Shown here: piece by piece, positions 1-7,670 of the stretch
How positions within the stretch are numbered: the first letter of the stretch is position 1
Layout of the letters: each line of letters starts with the position of its first letter
Assembly: GCA_903970285.1 (NCBI GenBank)
Contig: CAJCHN010000026.1
Span: forward strand, 1-47,268
Length of the DNA: 47,268 bases
Direction of reading: 5' to 3'
Origin: Rhodanobacteraceae bacterium
Lineage (GTDB): Bacteria; Acidobacteriota; Terriglobia; Terriglobales; Acidobacteriaceae
Position numbers and translations under genes: made by a program
The notes under the pieces: model-generated
Databases searched by the model: none
What the model was told of the DNA's origin: nothing
The model's input: only the letters and a program-made list of their open reading frames with translations

Positions 1-2
1 GA

Positions 3-83
3 GCCATCAGCGACGCCCCGCCGCAGCTGTTGGATATCGCTCAGCTCACCGCCCGCAACCTGCCCGGCCCAACCCCAAGCTGA
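3..83 (+). CDS. C-terminal end of an unidentified protein (partial)
   Basis: The third forward frame is open from the left edge to a TGA at 81-83 and encodes 26 residues ending in GPTPS. The composition (AISDAPPQLLDIAQL) looks like an ordinary soluble protein terminus. The start lies outside the window and no family can be named. The other two forward frames are also open over these few bases, so this is weak evidence; the frame is chosen only because it ends cleanly before a non-coding stretch. Confidence 0.3.
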   Translation, partial: AISDAPPQLLDIAQLTARNLPGPTPS

Positions 84-198
84 ACCCGGTGATCGGCCCA
101 AACTCCAGATTCCGGCCTGTCTGCAACGCTCAATTCCATGACTCTTGCCTTCCGGAATTCGCACAAGTCGCCAGGCCCCTCACCGCACCAACGCACTC

Positions 199-374
199 AT
201 GAAAGCTCTCGAGCCTCGACTGCCGCACCCGCCGACATCCCGGGCCTGCACGAGCTCCTCGAGGCCTCCATCCGCGGCCTGCGGGCCGCCGACTACACTC
301 CAGCCAACATTCCGCTGCCGGATGCAGCCACTCTGCCTGTCATCAGGATGAAGGAGTCGCTCCGACCAGGCTGA
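199..374 (+). pseudogene. Relic of a GNAT-family N-acetyltransferase, N-terminal part only
   Basis: In one frame, 229-374, the translation reads ADIPGLHELLEASIRGLRAA then DYTPANI. This closely matches the opening helix of GNAT acetyltransferases, which typically read ADIPALxxLIEASVRGL followed by DYTP. An ATG at 199 (MKALEPR) lies in a different frame, so start and body are now separated by a frameshift near 220-230. After about 35 GNAT-like residues the similarity stops, and a TGA follows at 372-374, whereas a complete enzyme has about 150 residues. The acetyl-CoA binding motif is absent. I infer a decayed remnant. It runs head-on into the GGDEF gene whose stop is at 376. What is left could not be a working acetyltransferase. 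Confidence 0.5.
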
Positions 375-375
375 C

Positions 376-1494
376 CTACCGGTAGGTCTTCTCCGGCGCG
401 CTGAACGCATCCAGCACCTGGGCCCGGTGCGCCCGCCGCGGCATGCCCATCACCGCCACGTCGTCGCGCGTGGTGTTTTTCACCTCGTACATCATCGAAT
501 CGGCCGAACGCAGGATTGCGTGCACCGTGTCACCATCTTCCGGGTAAGTGGCGAGCCCGAACGAGCCCGACACCTGCAATCCAAGCTGCTCACCGGATAA
601 GAAGATGTGTTCGCGAAGCATGTCGTGCAGACTTCGCGTCAGGGCAACTGCCGCCACCTTCTCCAGCCCAGGCATCAGCACCACAAATTCATCCCCGCCA
701 TAACGGTACGCGGAGTTGCCCGGCCCGATGATGCGCCGGATCAGGTCTCCCACTTCGGCCAACAGGCGGCTGCCGACCAGGTGTCCGTGGGTGTCGTTCA
801 CCTGCTTGAAGCGGTCGAGATCGATAAACAGCAGGCTGAAGGGCACCGGCAGCCCCACATGCGTCTTCAGCACCAGTTCATCCAGCTGGGTGTAGAGGTA
901 GCGCGCGTTGAAGAGGCCGGTGCAGTCGTCGGTGATGGTCAGTTCGTGGATCAGGTTCACCGAACGCGCGTTGCCGATGGCGATCGCCGCATAGTCGCAC
1001 AGGATGCGCAGAAACGAGATGCTGTACTCCGACATCAGATCCAGCTTGGAGTTCAGCAGTTGGATGACCCCCAGCGTCTCCTCGCCCGAACGGATCGGCA
1101 CGCAGGCGATCGATTCGATATTCAGGTCGGGGTTATTGCGCGCGAACGTCGACCAGTGCGGGTCGAGCGAGACATTCGGCACCACCAGCGGGTTCCCCGT
1201 CGCCGCCACCCATCCGGCGACCCCCTGGCCCAGCGGCACCCTCAATCCCTTCAACGAGTTCGAGTCCTCACCCACCGCGATCGCGTAATAGAGCTCCTTC
1301 GCCTTCTTGTCGATCATCAGCAGCGACCAGCGCTCGGGGCCGAAGAAGCTCGCCATCTTCTCCATGATGTGGCGCAGAATCTCTTCCAGCTCGAGCGAAG
1401 TCGTCAGCGTGCGCGCCACGTCGTGAAAGACCCGCAGATGGTCCATCTGGCGGCTCTCGATCACCTCGTATTGACGACGCGGTTTCAAAATCAT
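376..1494 (-). CDS. GAF-GGDEF diguanylate cyclase
   Basis: Predicted soluble signalling enzyme that makes cyclic di-GMP from two GTP. The 372 residues comprise a GAF sensor domain (about 28-170, with GLRVPLGQGVAGWVA and IACVPIRSGEETLGVIQLLN) and a GGDEF domain (about 190-350). The active-site loop is intact (YRYGGDEFVVLMPG), so catalysis is expected. No RxxD precedes the loop at the usual spacing, so the product-inhibition site appears to be missing. There is no membrane segment. I prefer the ATG at 1494 (MILKPRRQYE); the frame stays open to a start at 1644, but the extra 50 residues do not resemble the family. The ligand of the GAF domain cannot be read from sequence. The gene stands alone, downstream of moaA on the same strand. 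Confidence 0.9.
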   Translation of the reverse strand: MILKPRRQYEVIESRQMDHLRVFHDVARTLTTSLELEEILRHIMEKMASFFGPERWSLLMIDKKAKELYYAIAVGEDSNSLKGLRVPLGQGVAGWVAATGNPLVVPNVSLDPHWSTFARNNPDLNIESIACVPIRSGEETLGVIQLLNSKLDLMSEYSISFLRILCDYAAIAIGNARSVNLIHELTITDDCTGLFNARYLYTQLDELVLKTHVGLPVPFSLLFIDLDRFKQVNDTHGHLVGSRLLAEVGDLIRRIIGPGNSAYRYGGDEFVVLMPGLEKVAAVALTRSLHDMLREHIFLSGEQLGLQVSGSFGLATYPEDGDTVHAILRSADSMMYEVKNTTRDDVAVMGMPRRAHRAQVLDAFSAPEKTYR

Positions 1495-1671
1495 AGAACG
1501 CTTTGTGACCTGACCCTCTGCGTAGAAGCTACTGTAGCCTAGCCGTTCTGCGGAGTGATGACCAAAGCACAAAAGTTGTAGCCAAGTTCCATGACGAACA
1601 GACTCTTCTGGCACCGCGGGCGTGAGATGCCGTTCGGGCACCATTCCAATGGCGTTGCAACTTGCGCGTCC

Positions 1672-1723
1672 AGGACCCGGAGCGAGGACCCGGAGCTAGG
1701 ACCCGAAGCGAGGGCCCGAAGCG
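1672..1723. repeat. Four tandem 13-base repeats
   Basis: Four head-to-tail 13-base units start at 1672, 1685, 1698 and 1711. They read AGGACCCGGAGCG, AGGACCCGGAGCT, AGGACCCGAAGCG and AGGGCCCGAAGCG. The array lies in the 251-base spacer between moaA and the GAF-GGDEF gene, about 180 bases upstream of the preferred GGDEF start. The 13-base period is not a multiple of three, which argues against coding. It could be a binding-site array or a slippage-prone microsatellite. Confidence 0.85.
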
Positions 1724-1745
1724 CTCCCATCCGGCCCTGAACGCC

Positions 1746-2822
1746 TCAGCCCCCGATATGCACCATCGACCGCGACGGCTTCTCGAAACCCGGCTCCCCG
1801 ATATGATGCCGCGCCTCCTTGCGATCCACCACCTGGCGAATGTACGCGCTCAGCTCCGCGTCCGTAGCCCCGCGCACCATTCTTCCCGCCAGATCGTGAT
1901 CGGTCTGCGAAAACAGGCACGTGCGAATCTTGCCATCCGAGGTCAGGCGCACCCGGCTGCAGTGCCCACAGAAAGGCCGCGACACCGGGGCGATAATGCC
2001 GATCTCGCCCACTCCGTCGGCAAACGTGTAGCGCCGCGCAGTCTCGCTGCTGGCGTTCGGCGGCAGCTCGATCAAACCGGAGCTCCCCAGGCCGGCCGGA
2101 GCATACCGGTCCAGCCGCTCGACAATCTCATCCAGCGTCACCACCGCTTCTTTCGTCCACTTCCGCGCGTGCTCCCCGGTTGAAGCTTCTTCCAGTGGCA
2201 TCCACTCAATGAAACGGACGATCACGTTCTCCCGCCGCGAGAACTCCGCGAACGCCTCGATCTGCCCGTCGTTGAAGCCGCGCAGCAGCACGCAGTTCAC
2301 CTTTACCGGCCCCAGCCCCGCGTCCGTCGCAGCGCGGATGCCGGCCAGCACCCGGTCGAACGATCGCGGCACCCGCGTAATCCGCGAAAATGTCTCGGGA
2401 TCCACGGCATCCATCGAGACCGTGATGCGGGTGAGCCCGGCATCCTTCAAAGGCTGCGCCATGCCCGCGAGCAGGTGCCCGTTCGTTGTGAGGGCAAGGT
2501 CCAGCGGCTGCGGTGTGGCCGTACACACGGTTCTCAGCGAGGCAACTTCGCGCACCAGGTCCAGTAGCCCGGCGCGCAGCAGCGGTTCACCGCCGGTCAG
2601 CCGGATCTTCTCCACGCCCAGAGAGACAAACAACCGGATCATGCGCAGGTAATCCGCGTGTGCCAGTTCGGCGAATTGCGCGCCTTCATTGCCCGTACGG
2701 CAGTAGACGCAGCGGAAGTTGCATCGATCGGTCACCGAGACGCGCAGGTCCGTGATCGCGCGTCCATGGCTGTCGCGCAGCCGGCGCCTGGCCGCAGCCA
2801 ACTGGCTGAACAAAGGATTCAT
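1746..2822 (-). CDS. moaA: GTP 3',8-cyclase MoaA (molybdenum cofactor biosynthesis)
   Basis: Radical-SAM enzyme that starts molybdopterin synthesis by rearranging GTP to 3',8-cyclo-GTP, working with MoaC. The N-terminal iron-sulfur motif CNFRCVYC is followed by the SAM-binding LTGGEPLLR. The C-terminal cluster motif is present (FCGHCSRVRLTSDGKIRTCL), and the protein ends in the conserved HIGG tail, whose terminal Gly-Gly is needed for catalysis. The preferred start is the ATG at 2822 (MNPLFSQL), giving 358 residues; an upstream ATG at 2852 is possible, and neither has a clear ribosome-binding site. No other moa or moe gene is in the window, so the pathway is scattered. Family membership is not in doubt. 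Confidence 0.95.
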   Translation of the reverse strand: MNPLFSQLAAARRRLRDSHGRAITDLRVSVTDRCNFRCVYCRTGNEGAQFAELAHADYLRMIRLFVSLGVEKIRLTGGEPLLRAGLLDLVREVASLRTVCTATPQPLDLALTTNGHLLAGMAQPLKDAGLTRITVSMDAVDPETFSRITRVPRSFDRVLAGIRAATDAGLGPVKVNCVLLRGFNDGQIEAFAEFSRRENVIVRFIEWMPLEEASTGEHARKWTKEAVVTLDEIVERLDRYAPAGLGSSGLIELPPNASSETARRYTFADGVGEIGIIAPVSRPFCGHCSRVRLTSDGKIRTCLFSQTDHDLAGRMVRGATDAELSAYIRQVVDRKEARHHIGEPGFEKPSRSMVHIGG

Positions 2823-2927
2823 CGAGAGTCGAGGTAAAGTGCATGGTGCCATAAGCGGTCACAGTTTAGATGGCAGGGAGACCGGAAGAGTTCAAACTTT
2901 GGTTGCTCGAAGTTGCCCTACAACTGG

Positions 2928-2955
2928 TTGACAAGCCCTACATCTATAGTAGTAT
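2928..2955 (+). promoter_or_regulatory. Sigma-70-type promoter for the 3028-3474 gene
   Basis: A perfect -35 hexamer TTGACA (2928-2933) is followed after 16 bases by TAGTAT (2950-2955), a 4/6 match to TATAAT. Transcription would begin near 2962 and give a leader of about 40-65 bases. It lies in the divergent spacer between moaA and the downstream gene. Confidence 0.6.
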
Positions 2956-3027
2956 CTCAGTCACAGTAACACTGATCCGACTGCGTCCAAATCAGGCGGC
3001 AGTGTGGAATGGGGCACACAGCACTCC

Positions 3028-3474
3028 ATGCAAACACCGAGTACACTTTCCATCTGGCTGAGTGAGCAGGCGCTCCCTCTTGCCATTATTGTAGTTCTCC
3101 TTGCCTTCGTCATGATCGTCCTCACCGTCTCTGCCCGCAACCGCCGCATCCGCTTGAACCAGGCGCGTTCCGGCACCAATGAGGATACGTTCGTTGACTC
3201 TCTGGTGGTCTACGGCTTCGATCCGGAGATCTCGCGCACCGTCTACCGCTACCTTCAGGATCAGCAGAACGTTCACTTCCCCATCGAAGCGACCGACATG
3301 CTGGATGAAGACCTGGGGCTCGATCTGGTCGATCTGGACGAAACCGTTCGCGACGTCCTGCAGCTCACGCGGCGCCGTTACCAGCCCGGCCTGCGCCACA
3401 CCCCACTGGTCACCGTCGAGGACCTGATCAAGTTCGTTCAGGCTTCGCCACGCCAGGTCGATCTCGCCGCGTAA
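3028..3474 (+). CDS. Membrane-anchored small protein with an acyl-carrier-like cytoplasmic domain
   Basis: The 148 residues contain one N-terminal transmembrane segment (about 12-34, LPLAIIVVLLAFVMIVLTVS), a basic stop-transfer RNRRIR, and an acidic helical domain (about 48-140). That domain has the layout of acyl carrier proteins: helix, then FPIEATDMLDEDLGLDLVDL, then TVEDLIKFV. At the usual phosphopantetheine site the sequence reads GLDLVDL rather than DSL, so the prosthetic-group serine is absent. It may be an acyl-carrier-fold protein used for protein contacts, comparable to the DUF1493 type; this is inference from pattern. A GTG start at 3004 would add eight residues. A good promoter precedes the gene and a terminator follows. 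Function unknown. Confidence 0.75.
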   Translation: MQTPSTLSIWLSEQALPLAIIVVLLAFVMIVLTVSARNRRIRLNQARSGTNEDTFVDSLVVYGFDPEISRTVYRYLQDQQNVHFPIEATDMLDEDLGLDLVDLDETVRDVLQLTRRRYQPGLRHTPLVTVEDLIKFVQASPRQVDLAA

Positions 3475-3504
3475 ACTTGTTGCCCGCCTCAGCACACAAC
3501 GGCA

Positions 3505-3545
3505 AAGCCGGACCTCAAGGCCCGGCTTCCCTTTTGCTCGTTCCG
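3505..3545 (+). terminator. Rho-independent terminator
   Basis: A hairpin with outer arms AAGCCGG (3505-3511) and CCGGCTT (3532-3538), and an inner CCT/AGG pairing after one mismatch, is followed by CCCTTTTG. It ends transcription of the small membrane protein gene before the convergent etfA. Confidence 0.75.
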
Positions 3546-3569
3546 GTCAATTTCCGTCGCAGCCATTTC

Positions 3570-4553
3570 TCAAGACTTGGCCACCCGGATCGCCTTGGTC
3601 AGCGCCGGAACCACCTCAAACAGATCGCCTACCACGCCATAATCCGCCACCTCGAAGATCGGCGCATTCTCGTCCTTATTCACCGCGATAATCATCGCGG
3701 CGCCCTTCATGCCCACCAGGTGCTGGATCGCGCCTGAGATGCCGACCGCCAGGTAGAGCTTCGGCGCGACCGTCTGCCCCGAGCTGCCCACCTGCCGCTC
3801 CATCGGCAGCCATCCGTTGTCGCAGATGGGACGCGATGCGGCAAGCTCGGCGCCCAGCGCGTCTGCCAACTCCTGCACCAGAGCGATGTTCTCCTCTTCC
3901 TTGATGCCGCGCCCGACCGAAACGATCAGCGGTGCCGCCGAGAGGTCGACCGTCTGCGACGACTCGCGGAAGCGCTCACCCGGCCGGTTGCGAATCTGCC
4001 CCGGCTCCAGCTTCAACTCCAGCGCCACAATCTCCGCCTCTCCCATCTCCACGGCTTCGGCCCGGAAGGTTCCCGCCTGCACCGAGACGAAGCACGGCGA
4101 CTCAGGCGTAGCCGGCGTCGGCTTGCGATAGTCGGCGTTCAGCTTGCCCTGCAGCAGTTGCCGCACAAACGTCGGACCTTCGTGCACTGCGATCACGTCC
4201 GAGATCAGCACCTGCCCGAACCGGGTCGCAAGCGCCGGCGCAAAGTCCCGCACCTGGTAGGTGTGGGGAAAGATCACGTAGCTGGCGTCCCCCTGTTGCA
4301 CCGCCTGCTCGAGCGCATGCACGTAGCCGTCGGATGTATATTCCGCCAGCAGGTCGTGCTGGATGCTGAACACCTTCTCCAGCTTCTTCGTTGCCAGCTC
4401 AGTTGTCAGCGGCGACAACCCCGCGCCGATCACGGCCGCCGAGCAGGGCACCCCAAGCATCGCGGCAAGCTGCTGCCCGGCGGCCAGCGCCTCGAAACTC
4501 ATCCGGTTCCAGGCGCCCTCGCGCTGCTCCGTCACTACCAGAACTCCGCTCAT
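3570..4553 (-). CDS. etfA: Electron transfer flavoprotein subunit alpha
   Basis: Alpha subunit (327 residues) of the FAD-containing heterodimer that takes electrons from acyl-CoA and related dehydrogenases. The C-terminal third carries the FAD-binding signature: [20 protein letters not shown], then QHLVGMKGA, then [19 protein letters not shown]. The N-terminal domain is of the usual type and length. Its start overlaps the etfB stop by four bases (ATGA), so the two subunits are translationally coupled. They follow eutBC on the same strand but have their own probable operator. The electron donor cannot be told from this window. Confidence 0.95.
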   Translation of the reverse strand: MSGVLVVTEQREGAWNRMSFEALAAGQQLAAMLGVPCSAAVIGAGLSPLTTELATKKLEKVFSIQHDLLAEYTSDGYVHALEQAVQQGDASYVIFPHTYQVRDFAPALATRFGQVLISDVIAVHEGPTFVRQLLQGKLNADYRKPTPATPESPCFVSVQAGTFRAEAVEMGEAEIVALELKLEPGQIRNRPGERFRESSQTVDLSAAPLIVSVGRGIKEEENIALVQELADALGAELAASRPICDNGWLPMERQVGSSGQTVAPKLYLAVGISGAIQHLVGMKGAAMIIAVNKDENAPIFEVADYGVVGDLFEVVPALTKAIRVAKS

Positions 4554-5311
4554 AGCGCCCTCACCTCGAACTTCAGCTTCTCCACAATCTGCGCCGCCAC
4601 CTCGGCAGCCGAACCCTTCAGCATCTCAGTCTTCTTCTGCTTCTCAGGCAGGTAGACTCGCGAGAGCTCGATCGCCGGCGCTTCGGCATCCGCCGGCTCC
4701 ACGGTCGCCGTCGGCTTCGACTTGGCCTTCTTGATCCCCATCAGGGTCGCGTAGCGCAGCTTGTTTCCCCCGGACTGAATCGTCAGCAGCGCAGGCAGCG
4801 GCATCTCCACGTGCTGAAACCAGCCGTCTTCGAGCTCCCGCTTGACCCGCAGCCCGTTCGCCGTCTTCTCCACCTGCATGATGATCGTCGCGTGCGGCAT
4901 CCCCAGCAGTTCGGCCAGAACCACACCTGTCTGTCCCAGCCCCAGGTCGTCGGATTGCAGGCCGGTCAGAATCAGGTCGGGCGCCTCCGGGCGGATCGCC
5001 TCAGCCAGCATTTTGGCCACAGTCAGAGTATCCAGCGCGGGCAGCCCGTCGAAGTCCACGTGGATCGCCCGGTCGGCTCCCTTGGCCAGCGCCTCGCGCA
5101 GCGTCGAGGTCACCCGCTCCGGCCCCAGGCACAGCACGATTACCTCGCCGCCGTTCTTCTCCTTCAGTTGCAGCGCCTCTTCGAGCGCATACGCGTCCGG
5201 TTCGTTGATGGTGTAGCTCAAATCGTCTTCGTCGATCCACTTCTGATCCGGCGCGATGGCGATCTGCGCGTCGCGCTCGGGAACCTGCTTGATGGCTACA
5301 ATGATCTTCAT
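4550..5311 (-). CDS. etfB: Electron transfer flavoprotein subunit beta
   Basis: Beta subunit (253 residues) of electron transfer flavoprotein. It opens with the typical MKIIVAIKQVPERDA and has INEPDAYALEEALQLKE and the conserved LTGLQSDDLGLGQTGVVLAE, part of the nucleotide-binding and partner-recognition region. It is the first gene of an etfBA pair with a four-base overlap. The 75-base spacer from eutC holds a palindrome at 5361-5378 resembling TetR-family operators of lipid metabolism, which fits a role in acyl-CoA oxidation. Cofactors by family knowledge: AMP in this subunit and FAD at the interface. Confidence 0.95.
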   Translation of the reverse strand: MKIIVAIKQVPERDAQIAIAPDQKWIDEDDLSYTINEPDAYALEEALQLKEKNGGEVIVLCLGPERVTSTLREALAKGADRAIHVDFDGLPALDTLTVAKMLAEAIRPEAPDLILTGLQSDDLGLGQTGVVLAELLGMPHATIIMQVEKTANGLRVKRELEDGWFQHVEMPLPALLTIQSGGNKLRYATLMGIKKAKSKPTATVEPADAEAPAIELSRVYLPEKQKKTEMLKGSAAEVAAQIVEKLKFEVRAL

Positions 5312-5360
5312 GGTCAGGCGAAACCCCTTGATGCCTTTTGAAAATGCGTGCGATTAAAAA

Positions 5361-5378
5361 ACTGAATACTCGTTCAGT
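5361..5378. promoter_or_regulatory. Palindromic operator, TetR-family type, upstream of etfB
   Basis: ACTGAATACTCGTTCAGT has perfect 6-base arms (ACTGAA and TTCAGT) around six bases and fits TGAAYRNNYRTTCA on both strands. Sites of this kind are bound by TetR-family regulators of fatty-acid metabolism (FadR or PsrA type). It sits 50 bases upstream of the etfB start, just after the eutC stop. An AT-rich stretch beside it suggests overlap with a promoter. No regulator gene is in the window. Confidence 0.5.
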
Positions 5379-5386
5379 GCGATAGC

Positions 5387-6157
5387 TTAGCCTATCCCGG
5401 GCAGCTTTGGCGAGGCTTCCTCCTTCAGCGCGAAGCCGGTGCCGCCGCCCGCAAGCGCCGCGTCGACGTAGAAGGCGACGCGGCGAGCGGCCTCCCCATA
5501 GCCGAGACCTTCGGGCGGCCGAATATTCGAGATGCAGTTGCGCTCAGCATCCGTGCGTCCAGGGCGCGGCGAGGAAGTGAGGTAGACCCCGAGAGAATCC
5601 GGCGCGCTCAGTCCCGGCCGTTCCCCGATCATCAGGATCGTCATTCGGGCCTGCAGCAAGCCGCCAATCTCATCGCCCACTGCGACCCGCCCATTCCGCA
5701 CCACGCAAACCGGCGCCTGCTGCCATCGGTCCGCCGGAAGAACCCCGGTCAGCGCATCAACCAGAGCCAGCGCGTGACGATCGATCGCCAGCGCCGAAAG
5801 CCCGTCGGCGATCACCAGCGCGATCTCCGGTCCCGGCGTCCGGACGTTCCGCTCCAGCGCGACGGCCGATGCCGCGTCCAGCCGCCGGCCGAGATCGGGC
5901 CGGCGCAGGTAAGCGTGCCGTGCCGCAGCTCCGGGCGGAATGGCGCTTTCGAGCAGCAGCGCGTGCAATCCCCGCTCGCGCAGGCCTGCCAGCAGACCGG
6001 CAAAGTCCGCGACCGAGTGCACCGCATCCCGCGCCCGCGCGTGGTCAAGCTGAAACTGCAGCTGGTCACCGGTCCCGATTGCAGTGCCGGCACGCGCCAA
6101 ATCGACCCGCGCTGCGGTATAGCGGCCGAGCGGCGACCGCCGCTCCAGCTCAGACAT
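5387..6157 (-). CDS. eutC: Ethanolamine ammonia-lyase small subunit
   Basis: Small subunit (256 residues) of the adenosylcobalamin-dependent lyase that splits ethanolamine into acetaldehyde and ammonia. The family signature is clear near the C-terminus: ILMIGERPGLSAPDSLGVYL, then GRTDAERNCISNIRPPEGL. IADGLSALAI is the usual mid-protein motif. It is somewhat shorter than enterobacterial EutC (about 295), mainly at the N-terminus. Its start overlaps the end of eutB by eight bases, so the two are translated together. No reactivase (eutA) or microcompartment shell gene lies in the window, so this is a lyase-only arrangement as far as can be seen. Confidence 0.95.
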   Translation of the reverse strand: MSELERRSPLGRYTAARVDLARAGTAIGTGDQLQFQLDHARARDAVHSVADFAGLLAGLRERGLHALLLESAIPPGAAARHAYLRRPDLGRRLDAASAVALERNVRTPGPEIALVIADGLSALAIDRHALALVDALTGVLPADRWQQAPVCVVRNGRVAVGDEIGGLLQARMTILMIGERPGLSAPDSLGVYLTSSPRPGRTDAERNCISNIRPPEGLGYGEAARRVAFYVDAALAGGGTGFALKEEASPKLPGIG

Positions 6158-7532
6158 TGCTGAGTCCCAGCAGCCACCCCGGCTGGGCAGCCGCGCTCAG
6201 CCGTGCGAAACCCTCCCCCGCCAGCCACATCTCAAACTCCGGTGACGGCTTCAGCCCCAGCAGCTTGCGCAGGTACAGCGCATCGTGAAACGACGTGCTC
6301 TGATAGTTCAGCATGATGTCGTCCGCGCCCGGCACGCCCATGATGTAGTTCACGCCGGCCGCACCCAGCAATGTCAGCAGCGTGTCCATATCGTCCTGGT
6401 CGGCCTCGGCGTGGTTGGTGTAGCAGATGTCGCAGCCCATCGGCAGGCCCAGCAGCTTGCCGCAGAAGTGATCTTCCAGTCCCGCGCGGATGATCTGTTT
6501 GCCATCGAACAGGTACTCCGGCCCGATAAAGCCCACGACTGTGTTCACCAGCATCGGCCGATACCGCCGCGCGACCGCATACGCCCTCGCTTCGAGCGTC
6601 TGCTGATCGACGCCATGGTGCGCGTTCGCGGACAAAGCGCTGCCCTGCCCGGTCTCAAAGTAGAAGATGTTCTCACCGCCAGTCTCGTGCCCGATGCCGC
6701 CGCGCTTCAACTCCTGCGCCATCACAAGTCCTTCATCGAGCGTCGCCAGCGTGACGCCGAACGAGGCATTCGCCGCCTCGGTTCCGGCGATCGACTGAAA
6801 CAGCAGGTCGAGCGGCGCGCCCTGGCGCATGGCCTCCATCTGCGTCGTCACGTGCGCCAGCACGCAGCTCTGCGTGGGGATCGCATAGCGCTGGCGCACG
6901 TTGTCGATCATGCGCAGCAGCGTGCTCACCGAGCCAGGATTGTCCGCGACCGGGTTGATCCCGATCACCGCATCGCCTGAGCCAAGCAGCAGCCCATCCA
7001 GCATGCTGGCCGCGATGCCCAGCGGATCGTCCGTCGGATGGTTCGGCTGCAGACGCGTGGAAAGTCTTCCTGGCAGACCAACCGTGGTGCGGAAGCGCGT
7101 CACGACGAAGATCTTGCGTGCCACGGCGATCAGATCCTGCACCCGCATCAGCTTGGAGACGGCCGCCGCCATCTCCGGCATCAGCCCCGGCGCCAGCGCC
7201 GCGATTCGGTCGCCCGTAGCCTCCTCCGAGAGCAGCCAGTCTCGAAACTCGCCGACCGTCAGCGCGGCGACCGGCGCCAGCGCGGCCTGATCCTGCGTGT
7301 CGAAGATCAGGCGGGTCACGTCGTCCTGCTCGTACGGAATCACCGCCTCGTTCTGGAACGCGGCCAGCGGAACCTCGGCCAGCGCCATCTGGGCCAGCGC
7401 CCGCGCTTCGGCCGTGGCGGCAGCCAGCCCGGCCAGTTCGTCGCCCGAGCGCGGCGGCGAGGCCTGCGCCAGCAGCGTGCGCAGGTCGGCAAAGCTGTGG
7501 GTTACGCCCCGCAAGGTGATCGAATAACCCAT
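6150..7532 (-). CDS. eutB: Ethanolamine ammonia-lyase large subunit
   Basis: Catalytic large subunit (460 residues, close to the usual 453). Conserved stretches include GLPGRLSTRLQPNHPTDDP, LLLGSGDAVIGINPVADN, IAGTEAANASFGVTLATLDE, and LGLPMGCDICYTNHAEADQD. The expected active-site and cobalamin-facing segments appear intact. I chose the ATG at 7532 (MGYSITLRG) because AGGAG lies 12 bases upstream. A TTG at 7565 would add 11 residues, but it falls in the loop of the hairpin at 7539-7584, whose 3' arm contains that ribosome-binding site. With eutC it forms a two-gene unit followed by etfBA. The source of cobalamin is not encoded here. Confidence 0.95.
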   Translation of the reverse strand: MGYSITLRGVTHSFADLRTLLAQASPPRSGDELAGLAAATAEARALAQMALAEVPLAAFQNEAVIPYEQDDVTRLIFDTQDQAALAPVAALTVGEFRDWLLSEEATGDRIAALAPGLMPEMAAAVSKLMRVQDLIAVARKIFVVTRFRTTVGLPGRLSTRLQPNHPTDDPLGIAASMLDGLLLGSGDAVIGINPVADNPGSVSTLLRMIDNVRQRYAIPTQSCVLAHVTTQMEAMRQGAPLDLLFQSIAGTEAANASFGVTLATLDEGLVMAQELKRGGIGHETGGENIFYFETGQGSALSANAHHGVDQQTLEARAYAVARRYRPMLVNTVVGFIGPEYLFDGKQIIRAGLEDHFCGKLLGLPMGCDICYTNHAEADQDDMDTLLTLLGAAGVNYIMGVPGADDIMLNYQSTSFHDALYLRKLLGLKPSPEFEMWLAGEGFARLSAAAQPGWLLGLSNV

Positions 7533-7538
7533 GCGCAA

Positions 7539-7584
7539 GCATTTCTCCTGTTGCTGCGTCTTCAATAGCGTTCAGGAGAAATGC
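7539..7584 (-). promoter_or_regulatory. Inverted repeat that can mask the eutB ribosome-binding site
   Basis: Perfect 12-base arms (GCATTTCTCCTG at 7539-7550 and CAGGAGAAATGC at 7573-7584) are separated by 22 bases. In the leftward eutB transcript, the 3' arm carries the AGGAG of the eutB ribosome-binding site and ends 7 bases before the ATG at 7532. Folding would block initiation. There is no T-run, so a terminator is unlikely. A DNA operator is the alternative reading. Confidence 0.6.
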
Positions 7585-7670
7585 TCCAGCTCTCCGTCAG
7601 GGCCGATTGTAGCCGGTGCCTCAGCGGGTTTCGTCGAGCGCGCCAAACAGGATAGATTGGGCTCAAGCGC

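Noticed and set aside
607..1542. 311-codon forward frame opposite the GAF-GGDEF gene
   Set aside because: Antisense shadow; the reverse strand carries an intact GGDEF domain.
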